DNA from: Tannerella sp.
Lineage (GTDB): Bacteria; Bacteroidota; Bacteroidia; Bacteroidales; Tannerellaceae
DNA length: 5,789 nucleotides
Assembly (NCBI GenBank): GCA_031277235.1
Contig: JAITMT010000496.1
Coordinates: forward strand, 1 to 5,789
Direction: 5' to 3'
Position 1 is the first letter of the stretch. Every line of letters begins with the position of its first letter. This document shows, in pieces, positions 1-5,789 of this stretch. The notes under the pieces were generated by a model. That model searched no databases. It was not told where the DNA came from and saw only the letters and a list, made by a program, of their open reading frames with translations. Made by a program: the position numbers and the translations under genes.

Positions 1-371
1 TGACCGCCGATCGCAACAATATCGCTGAAATGTTCAAAAAATTGGCGGCTACAGGGAAATTAATCAAAGTCACGGAATTGGATATTAAGGTGGGCACCAA
101 TTCGCCTACCCTCGAACAATACGCCGAGCAAGCCGATTTGTACCGTTACATCGTGGAAATGTTCAAACAGCACGTTCCGGCAGCACAGCAGTATGGAATT
201 ACGGTTTGGGGCATTTCCGACAACGAGGACGAACACGTCTATTGGATACCCGGCGACGCACCCAATCTGTGGGATAAGAACTATGTCCGCAAACACGCTT
301 ACAAAGGCTTTGCCGACGGTTTGGCAGGAAAAGATGTGAGTGTCGATTTTCCGGGAACATTGCAGCCGTGA
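1..371 (+). CDS. Glycoside hydrolase family 10 enzyme (probable endo-1,4-beta-xylanase), C-terminal part only
   Basis: This is the 3' end of a gene that begins before the window; the first complete codon is at position 3, and 122 residues are visible before the TGA stop at 369-371. The ATG at 30 is an internal methionine, not the start. The segment KVTELDIKV (about visible residues 22-30) matches the beta-7 strand of GH10, with the catalytic nucleophile Glu encoded at 75-77. It is followed by the family's C-terminal pattern: a QADLYRYIV helix, then YGITVWGISD with Trp at 207-209, a second Trp at 243-245 (YWIPGD), then LWDKNYVRKHAYKGF. GH10 enzymes are retaining (beta/alpha)8-barrel hydrolases that cut internal beta-1,4-xylosidic bonds of xylan. 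The acid/base Glu, signal peptide and any carbohydrate-binding modules lie outside the window, so cellular location and modular architecture cannot be judged. The protein ends shortly after the barrel, so no C-terminal sorting domain is present. The family call is firm; the xylan substrate is inferred from the family. Confidence 0.93.
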   Translation, partial: TADRNNIAEMFKKLAATGKLIKVTELDIKVGTNSPTLEQYAEQADLYRYIVEMFKQHVPAAQQYGITVWGISDNEDEHVYWIPGDAPNLWDKNYVRKHAYKGFADGLAGKDVSVDFPGTLQP

Positions 372-375
372 GAAA

Positions 376-452
376 TTTGAAGTTCAAAGTTTAAGATTCA
401 AAGTTCAAAGTTAAAAAATGGACAATTGTCAATTATCCATTGTCAATTGTCC
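376..452. repeat. Intergenic run of degenerate 7-bp repeats
   Basis: Between the GH10 stop and the SusC start, the sequence can be written as eleven consecutive heptamers in a single phase. The first half (376-410) has five units of a TTCAAAG type, with exact copies at 383, 397 and 404 and variants at 376 and 390. Two transitional units follow (411 and 418). The last four units (425-452) are of an ATTGTCM type: ATTGTCA at 425 and 439, variants at 432 and 446. The second block therefore also reads as a 14-bp tandem repeat. No open reading frame of note is present. From general knowledge, short degenerate repeats of this AT-rich kind recur between genes in some Bacteroidota genomes, but no function is assigned here. 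Confidence 0.75.
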
Positions 453-456
453 ATTT
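416..456. other. Long imperfect inverted repeat / predicted hairpin between GH10 gene and susC-like gene
   Basis: The arms 416-433 and 439-456 pair at 17 of 18 positions: 13 continuous pairs, one T-T mismatch (429/443), then 4 more pairs closing a 5-nt loop (434-438). The core AAATGGACAATTG is exactly complementary to CAATTGTCCATTT. On the + strand the right arm is followed by A residues, not a T-run, so it is not a standard intrinsic terminator for the GH10 gene. Read on the - strand, the stem would be followed by six T residues (complement of 413-418), which is closer to terminator form, but no - strand gene is visible here. It could instead act as an mRNA-stabilising or processing element between operon segments; that is inference. 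Confidence 0.7.
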
Positions 457-492
457 AAAAAAAGATTCACAAACCTATTAAACGATAAATAA

Positions 493-3400
493 ATGAGCAG
501 AATTCTATTGAAAAAAATGAGAGGAATATTTTTATTCCTGATAATGATTCCGGCGCTTGCCTGGTCGCAAAACATTTCCGTCAGCGGACGGGTGATTGAC
601 AAGGCAGGCGAAGGAATTATTGGCGCATCGGTACAGGTGCCGGGCACAACAACCGGCATCACCACCGATGTTAACGGCGATTATACGCTGAACGGCGTAC
701 CGTCCAACGGGCGGCTCCAGTTCTCGTATATCGGATATACCACGCAAACCGTTGACGTCAACGGTCGGAGCGTTATCAACATCACCCTCCCCGACGACGA
801 AGTGATGCTCGAAGAAGTCGTAGTTATCGGCTACGGCACGCAGCGGCGGGAAGCAGTTACCGGGTCGGTGGCTTCCATGCAGGGAAATGTTTTGCGTCAA
901 GTGCAAACAGGCAATGTTACTTCTGCCCTGGCAGGACGTGTAGCCGGTGTGCAGATGACACAGACCAATTCCAAACCCGGAGCGGATATGCAAATACGCA
1001 TCCGCGGTGTACGTTCATTGAATGCTTCCAACGACCCGCTTATCGTGTTGGACGGGATTCCATTTCCCGGTACTATAGGCGATATCAATCCGAATGATAT
1101 CAAAAGTATTGACGTTTTGAAAGACGCTTCCGCTACCGCCATCTACGGTTCACGCGGCGCCAACGGCGTTATCATTATTACCACAAATAAAGGTGTTTTC
1201 GGACAAAAAGCCAGAGTAACTTACGATGCTTATTACGGAGTGAAAACCCTCTACCATCGCTATCCGATGATGTCGGGAGACGAATTGTACGAAATGCGTA
1301 AAGAGGCAGGAATCTATAAAGATACGGAAGGCAATCCAACCATGGGATCCGACGAAGCGCACGGCACCAACACCGACTGGCAGGATTTGATGTTTGATAA
1401 CGGTATGGTGATGAGCCACGACATAGGTATTGCCGGCGGAACGGAAACGGGAAGTTTCAATTTTGGCGCCGGTTATTATAAAGACCAGTCTATGCTGCCC
1501 GGACAAAATTACAACCGTATCAATTTGAGAGCGACTATTGACCAAAACGTTGGCAAATACCTCCGCTTCGGTATTACCACCAATAGCAACTACAACGTAA
1601 CCAACGGGCAAAACCTTGGTTTGTACCAAACCTTGGCGCTGTCGTCAATGATTGATCCTTATAATTCGGACGGAGGCTGGAAGCCTTTTGTCTCTTCCAT
1701 AGCAGATGCCAATGTATGGGCTTATTCGCGCGATGCTATCGAAAGCCTGGGCGATAAATATGCCGACAATCAGCGCGGTTACGCTTCCTATAACTCCCTG
1801 TATGGCGAAGTGAAAATCCCTTACGTGGAAGGTTTGGCTTATCGCATCAATCTGGGATTAAATCTTAGAGGATTCAACAGGGGGCAATATGCGGGACAGA
1901 ACGTCTTTTCCTTTAATGCCAATTCAAACGGTTCGCTTGAGAAGGCGTTAACATACCAGTGGGTCGTTGAAAATCTGTTGACCTACGACAAGTATTTCGG
2001 GAATCACCATATCAACTTTACCGGTTTGTATTCCGAAGAACAAACGCATTACGACCGTTCGCGTGTTTCGGCTATCAATATTCCGGCTGATTTCTTCCAG
2101 TATTGGAATCTGGGGCGCGCCGATAAAGCGGATGTTACCGTTAATCCCGACGAGCAAAGATTTGAAGAATACGGTTTAAAATCAGTAATGGGGCGTTTGA
2201 TGTATGATTACGACAATCGCTACATGATTTCGGTAGCGCTCCGTTCCGACGGATCTTCGCGTTTGGCGCCCGGACACAAATGGCATACTTATCCGGCCGT
2301 TTCCGCCGGTTGGAACATCGGTAGGGAAGCGTTTATGGAATCCGTTGACTGGATTGACAATTTGAAATTGCGCGTGGGTTACGGAGAAACATCCAATCAA
2401 GCCGTTGCCCCGTATAAAACACTGGGACTTTTATCAACCGAAAGGCAGCAATACAACTTCGGAACAACCTCTCTGACTACCGGCGCAAGAATCTCAGAAG
2501 CTCCAAATCCGGACTTGGGATGGGAATATTCGAGCACGTGGAATTTCGGTTTGGATTTTTCGCTCATAGGAAACAGGTTATGGGGATCCGTCGAATACTA
2601 TGTTGTCAACACGAACGACTTGCTGATGAATGTTGATTTACCGTCGTCGTCAGGTATAGCCAGTTATACCGCCAATGTGGGAAAATCGCAGAACAAGGGT
2701 TTGGAATTTGCCTTGAACGGAACAATCCTGGACAACAAAGACGGCTGGAGTTGGGACGCTGGAATCAATTTCTATACCAACAAAAATAAAATTGTAGAAC
2801 TTGCATCGGGACAAACCGAGGATAGAGGAAATAAATGGTTTGTAGGCTATCCGATCAATTCGATTTACGATTATAAAAAAATCGGTATCTGGCAACAGAA
2901 TGATCCGTATTTGAATATTCTCGAACCGGGCGGTAATCCGGGTATGATTAAAGTACTTTATACCGGAGACTATAATCCGAACGGTGCGCCTGTAAGGCAA
3001 ATCGGAGCAGACGACATGCAAGTTATAGATCCCACTCCCAACTGGCTGGGCGGTTTCAACACCCGCGTTGCCTACAAAAACTGGGATTTAAACGTTATCG
3101 GCAGTTTCCAAAACGGCGGTATCCTGATCAGTACGCTTCATTCCTCATCCGGTTATTTGAACTTATTAACAGGAAGACGCGGCAACGTACAAGTGGATTA
3201 CTGGACTCCTGAAAACACCGATACCAAGTATCCGAGACCGGGTGGCATTCAGAGCGGCGATAACCAAAAATATGGCACTACACTGAGCTATTTTGATGCA
3301 ACCTATTTCAAGGTAGGACAAATTACGCTGGGTTACAATTTCAATCCGGATGCCAAATGGTTTAAGTTCGCCGGTCTCGGCAGCGCGCGTTTGTATTTCA

Positions 3401-3591
3401 CATTGCAAAACGCTTTCGTACTGTTTTCGCCGTTTAACGACGAAACCGGTTTAGACCCCCTAACGAACTCATACGGAAATGAAAATGTAGCCGTGCAGCC
3501 GGGCGAATACAAAGCCGGTTCGATGCCTGTGGTAGGAACCAATACGCCTCAAACACGCAACTTCCTGTTCGGTTTGAATGTTTCTTTTTAA
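493..3591 (+). CDS. SusC/RagA-family TonB-linked outer-membrane receptor (glycan importer)
   Basis: A complete 1032-residue protein, a normal length for SusC-type receptors. Domains in order: a signal peptide at residues 1-25 (hydrophobic GIFLFLIMIPALA, likely cleavage AWS|QN); a carboxypeptidase-D-like regulatory beta-sandwich at about 28-98 (VSGRVIDKAGEGIIGASV, then TDVNGDYTL); a TonB-box-like segment EEVVVIGYG at 107-115; a plug domain at about 120-235 with IRIRGVRSLN, PLIVLDGIP and ATAIYGSRGANGVIIITT; then a long beta-barrel. Near the end, YFDATYFKVGQITLGYNF (933-950) is the usual late-barrel motif, and the protein closes with the terminal Phe (RNFLFGLNVSF) typical of outer-membrane barrels. 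There is no N-terminal STN domain, so direct signalling to an anti-sigma factor is not expected. Together with the SusD-like lipoprotein encoded 12 bp downstream it should form the importer for oligosaccharides, probably xylan-derived given the GH10 gene upstream. The start at 493 was chosen as the longest form; Met9 (517) would also leave an intact signal peptide. No Shine-Dalgarno sequence is seen; the upstream is A/T-rich, as is common in the phylum. Confidence 0.97.
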   Translation: MSRILLKKMRGIFLFLIMIPALAWSQNISVSGRVIDKAGEGIIGASVQVPGTTTGITTDVNGDYTLNGVPSNGRLQFSYIGYTTQTVDVNGRSVINITLPDDEVMLEEVVVIGYGTQRREAVTGSVASMQGNVLRQVQTGNVTSALAGRVAGVQMTQTNSKPGADMQIRIRGVRSLNASNDPLIVLDGIPFPGTIGDINPNDIKSIDVLKDASATAIYGSRGANGVIIITTNKGVFGQKARVTYDAYYGVKTLYHRYPMMSGDELYEMRKEAGIYKDTEGNPTMGSDEAHGTNTDWQDLMFDNGMVMSHDIGIAGGTETGSFNFGAGYYKDQSMLPGQNYNRINLRATIDQNVGKYLRFGITTNSNYNVTNGQNLGLYQTLALSSMIDPYNSDGGWKPFVSSIADANVWAYSRDAIESLGDKYADNQRGYASYNSLYGEVKIPYVEGLAYRINLGLNLRGFNRGQYAGQNVFSFNANSNGSLEKALTYQWVVENLLTYDKYFGNHHINFTGLYSEEQTHYDRSRVSAINIPADFFQYWNLGRADKADVTVNPDEQRFEEYGLKSVMGRLMYDYDNRYMISVALRSDGSSRLAPGHKWHTYPAVSAGWNIGREAFMESVDWIDNLKLRVGYGETSNQAVAPYKTLGLLSTERQQYNFGTTSLTTGARISEAPNPDLGWEYSSTWNFGLDFSLIGNRLWGSVEYYVVNTNDLLMNVDLPSSSGIASYTANVGKSQNKGLEFALNGTILDNKDGWSWDAGINFYTNKNKIVELASGQTEDRGNKWFVGYPINSIYDYKKIGIWQQNDPYLNILEPGGNPGMIKVLYTGDYNPNGAPVRQIGADDMQVIDPTPNWLGGFNTRVAYKNWDLNVIGSFQNGGILISTLHSSSGYLNLLTGRRGNVQVDYWTPENTDTKYPRPGGIQSGDNQKYGTTLSYFDATYFKVGQITLGYNFNPDAKWFKFAGLGSARLYFTLQNAFVLFSPFNDETGLDPLTNSYGNENVAVQPGEYKAGSMPVVGTNTPQTRNFLFGLNVSF

Positions 3592-3600
3592 CAAGTCAAG

Positions 3601-3648
3601 GATATGAAAAATATAAATATTAAAGATATGAAAAATATAAATATAAAA
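3601..3648 (+). repeat. 24-bp tandem duplication over the SusD-like gene's start codon
   Basis: Units 3601-3624 and 3625-3648 match at 23 of 24 bases (T versus A at the 21st base). Each contains an ATG (3604 and 3628) followed by codons for KNINIK. Because the unit is exactly eight codons, both ATGs are in the same frame, and the protein begins MKNINIKD then MKNINIKT. The duplication carries its own A/T-rich initiation context, so either ATG could be used. An SD-like AAGGA lies at 3598-3602, but it ends only one base before the first ATG, too close for normal spacing, and 25 bases before the second. Confidence 0.9.
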
Positions 3649-5580
3649 ACAATTCTTGGAGCAGTTCTGATTGCTTTGCTTGCGTTTTCCTGCTCCAACG
3701 ATATTTTGGAAGAAAAGCCCCGCACCATATATACTCCCGAATATTTCAAAACTCCGGAAGGAATTGCAATGGGTTTAACGGGACTGTATGTACATACCCG
3801 ATATATTTTCGGTCAGTATTACTATGCGGCACAGCAAAACGGCACCGATGAATATACATGGGGGCAAAGCGCCGACAACAATTTTAAGGATTCAGACATG
3901 TCGGGAGTCGGCTCGCTGAATCCAACGAGCAGCCGTTCGGATGCTATTTTAGACCCTGTATTAATCAATATCAATAATGCCAGTGGTATTATTGAAAACT
4001 CGGACGAAGAAAGCGCCCCGGCGTTGGTTGCCGAAGCCCGTTTCTGGAGAGCATGGGACTACTTTTTGCTGGTACAGACTTTTGGCGGTATGCCTTTGGA
4101 TTTGGGATCGGGCGAATTGAAATTCAACAGTTTGCCTGTCCGTACTTCAGTGCGCAACACGGTGCCCGAAGTTTACACGAAAGCTGTTTTCCCCGACTTG
4201 CTGACAGCCATTCAAAACCTGCCTGACGCAGGTCGCGTAACCGGCGGAGTTACCAAAACTGCCGCCCGCCTCTATCTGGCAAAAGCATATCTGACCTACG
4301 GATGGTGGTTGCAAAACCCGAACGATATTCCGACTTATCCCGATGTTTCCCGTACAGACCCGGACGGACACGATGCTGCATGGTATTTTCAGGAGGCTTA
4401 CAATGTGGCTCTCGAAGCGATTAATAATCCGGGACCGTTTGGCTTACAGCCTACTTTTTACAACGTAAATATAGGAAGTAACGATCGTAATAACGAAATT
4501 GTACTCTACAGCGACCACATTGAGGACGCATATTACAATCAGGCAAGTTTGTCATATAGCGACGGCACTGCGCCTGATAATTTTGCCGGCTGGTTTACGA
4601 TGTGGAATACACGTCTCCTTTACAGCGATGACGGGACAGGGGTGTGGAATATTAATTCTGTTCAACGTGAGGCAGTTCAATGGGGCGGTCGTCCCTGGAC
4701 GCGTATGGCTCCGCCGATTGAAGTATTTAAAAATACTTTTGCCGATAAGACTAACGACAGCCGCTACGATGGTACTTTTACAACTGTTTATCCCGCCAAC
4801 ATGGCAAAATCAGGTGTAAGAAATCCTGTAATCAATGCAAATGGAATGGAAGTGTATAGCGGACAACCGATTCTAACATTCCTTGACGAAGACAATCCTG
4901 CCGTGGTGTATCCCAATGGCGCCGGAAACAACAAAATTGGCGGAGGAACATTACCCGGCAGAGCCGATTGGGTTATCAATCCAAGTGGAATAAGCCGTAT
5001 CGTTTTTCCGGGCTTGTGGAAACTCGGAACATACCGTACAGACAACGGGACCGGTCTGGGACAACCGGATGGCGCGCTTACCCGTCCATGGAACATTGCC
5101 AAATTTTCGGAACTCTATCTGATTGCAGCCGAAGCGGCTGTAAAAGGAGCCACAGGTTCCATGTCTGCACGCGACCTTGTCAATGTGCTTCGCGCACGTG
5201 CAGGAAAATGGAAATACCTCAATAATGGCCAGTGGAGCCAGGGCGGTACCGGCACCGGCGTGCCCGTAGATATAGATAACAGCGCCGCCATGATTGCCGC
5301 AACCCCCGCTACCATAGATATTGACTATATACTGGCAGAACGCAGCCGTGAATTTTTCGGAGAAGGACTCCGCTGGTACGACCTGGTACGCACGCAATCA
5401 TGGGCAAGGATTGCCAAGACATACACCATTTGCGGTACTGATGCCGGCGATCATACTCCGGTAGTAATTACACGCACGATTGAGCCGTTCCACTATCTGC
5501 GTCCCATTCCTCAAGGACAAATCAATGGTTTGGAAATGAGTGACGCCGAAAAAGCGGCTTATCAAAATCCGGGATATTAA
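3604..5580 (+). CDS. SusD/RagB-family outer-membrane glycan-binding lipoprotein
   Basis: A complete 658-residue protein, at the long end for SusD proteins. The N-terminus is a signal peptide II: hydrophobic ILGAVLIALLAFSC with the lipid-bearing Cys at residue 30 (residue 22 if translation begins at the second ATG, 3628). SNDILEE follows the Cys, with acidic residues compatible with surface export. Family signatures: AEARFWRAWDYF at 143-154, followed by LLVQTFGGMPL in the N-terminal SusD region; ELYLIAAEAA at 503-512; ERSREFFGEGLRWYD at 579-593; and LRPIPQGQI at 632-640, the usual C-terminal signature. SusD proteins are alpha-helical with TPR-like repeats, sit as a hinged lid on the SusC barrel and bind oligosaccharides at the cell surface. 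The gene is 12 bp after the susC-like gene, so co-transcription and complex formation are strongly implied. The ligand is not readable from the sequence; xylo-oligosaccharides are inferred from the GH10 neighbour. The longer start is given, but the second gives a more ordinary signal peptide. The gene ends with three consecutive in-frame stops. Confidence 0.96.
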   Translation: MKNINIKDMKNINIKTILGAVLIALLAFSCSNDILEEKPRTIYTPEYFKTPEGIAMGLTGLYVHTRYIFGQYYYAAQQNGTDEYTWGQSADNNFKDSDMSGVGSLNPTSSRSDAILDPVLININNASGIIENSDEESAPALVAEARFWRAWDYFLLVQTFGGMPLDLGSGELKFNSLPVRTSVRNTVPEVYTKAVFPDLLTAIQNLPDAGRVTGGVTKTAARLYLAKAYLTYGWWLQNPNDIPTYPDVSRTDPDGHDAAWYFQEAYNVALEAINNPGPFGLQPTFYNVNIGSNDRNNEIVLYSDHIEDAYYNQASLSYSDGTAPDNFAGWFTMWNTRLLYSDDGTGVWNINSVQREAVQWGGRPWTRMAPPIEVFKNTFADKTNDSRYDGTFTTVYPANMAKSGVRNPVINANGMEVYSGQPILTFLDEDNPAVVYPNGAGNNKIGGGTLPGRADWVINPSGISRIVFPGLWKLGTYRTDNGTGLGQPDGALTRPWNIAKFSELYLIAAEAAVKGATGSMSARDLVNVLRARAGKWKYLNNGQWSQGGTGTGVPVDIDNSAAMIAATPATIDIDYILAERSREFFGEGLRWYDLVRTQSWARIAKTYTICGTDAGDHTPVVITRTIEPFHYLRPIPQGQINGLEMSDAEKAAYQNPGY

Positions 5581-5607
5581 TAATAAAATTATTAAAAAGT
5601 TAAAATT

Positions 5608-5789
5608 ATGAACAATAAATTAAAATATGCAGTGTTTGCCTTGTCGGCAGTAATCTTGTTGAGTTCATGCGAAGATGATAATAACGGGCAGAACTACGGG
5701 AATGGAGGCGCTGCCGGAACTTCCGTTTCTCTAAAATCGTCTTCGCCGATCACTGTCGGTATGATGACGGATTATGACATGCTCGGCGT
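5608..5789 (+). CDS. N-terminal fragment of a surface lipoprotein, function unresolved (glycan-binding protein or glycosidase)
   Basis: The ATG at 5608 opens a frame that stays open to the window end (60 codons plus two bases), 27 bp after the SusD-like gene. Residues 1-20 form a signal peptide (MNNKLK, then a hydrophobic AVFALSAVILLSS) ending in the lipobox LSSC with Cys21. The Cys is followed by EDDNN, an acidic run resembling the lipoprotein export signals known to send Bacteroidota lipoproteins to the cell surface. A short Gly/Asn/Ser-rich linker (about 25-46) leads into PITVGMMTDYDMLG, where a folded domain seems to begin. This position after susC/susD is typically held by a SusE/F-like surface glycan-binding protein or by a surface endo-glycanase. 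The direct entry into a G-x-x-x-D segment after a brief linker, rather than a PKD/Ig-like repeat, makes an enzyme such as a second GH10 conceivable, but this is weak. The lipoprotein start is well supported; the product is not. Confidence 0.82.
   Translation, partial: MNNKLKYAVFALSAVILLSSCEDDNNGQNYGNGGAAGTSVSLKSSSPITVGMMTDYDMLG

Noticed and set aside
30..371. Treating the ATG at 30 as the start of a small 113-residue protein.
   Set aside because: The frame is open to the window edge and the residues before Met continue the GH10 fold; the GH10 nucleophile and C-terminal motifs make it the tail of a larger protein.
416..456. Intrinsic terminator for the GH10 gene.
   Set aside because: The stem is strong, but the + strand sequence after it is only TTT followed by A residues, and the stem is AT-rich; it does not have the expected form.
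372..492. A Bacteroidota-type promoter (-7 TAnnTTTG with a -33 TTG) for the susC-like gene.
   Set aside because: I found no TAnnTTTG match at any sensible position in the intergenic region, so no promoter is called.
532..3542. Minus-strand open frames across the susC-like gene, up to 159 residues (for example 1150-1629 and 532-993).
   Set aside because: They are antisense to a clearly coding, full-length receptor and their translations show no recognisable domain or signal peptide.
4499..4819. Plus-strand 106-residue frame inside the SusD-like gene (and a similar 85-residue one at 4968-5225).
   Set aside because: Both are out-of-frame overlaps of a well-supported SusD gene, with no family features.
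4951..5397. Minus-strand 148-residue frame opposite the 3' part of the SusD-like gene.
   Set aside because: It is antisense to the conserved C-terminal SusD motifs and its open length is explained by their codon constraints.

Overview
The window looks like part of a carbohydrate-uptake locus (polysaccharide utilization locus, PUL) from a member of the Bacteroidota, most probably Bacteroidales. The evidence is an adjacent SusC-type TonB-dependent receptor and SusD-type lipoprotein on one strand, signal peptide II lipoproteins, A/T-rich translation starts without a well-placed Shine-Dalgarno sequence, and a moderate-GC coding / very AT-rich intergenic contrast. The species cannot be fixed from this sequence.

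Layout, all on the + strand: (1) positions 1-371 hold the C-terminal third of a glycoside hydrolase family 10 (GH10) enzyme, including its nucleophile motif; the rest lies before the window. (2) 372-492 is a 121-bp AT-rich intergenic region. It is largely filled by a run of degenerate 7-bp repeats, whose second half also forms a long, nearly perfect hairpin. (3) 493-3591 is a complete SusC-family receptor. (4) 3604-5580, 12 bp further on, is a complete SusD-family glycan-binding lipoprotein whose first eight codons are tandemly duplicated, giving two in-frame start codons. (5) 5608-5789 is the first 60 codons of another lipoprotein that runs off the window. Its acidic residues after the lipid cysteine suggest surface display; its catalytic or binding role is not settled by what is visible.

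How the parts work together (established for the families, inferred for this locus): surface endo-xylanases of GH10 cut xylan into oligosaccharides, the SusD lipoprotein captures these at the cell surface as the lid of the SusC barrel, and SusC imports them to the periplasm using TonB-derived energy. GH10 next to susC/susD makes xylan or a xylan-derived oligosaccharide the likely substrate. The short gaps (12 and 27 bp) indicate that the susC-like gene, the susD-like gene and the next lipoprotein gene are co-transcribed. Whether the GH10 gene belongs to the same transcript is open, because the repeat/hairpin region lies between.

I see no wholly new system here. The most unusual elements are the phase-locked heptamer repeat with its hairpin and the duplicated translation start of the SusD gene. 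No RNA gene, CRISPR array, insertion sequence or convincing promoter was found.
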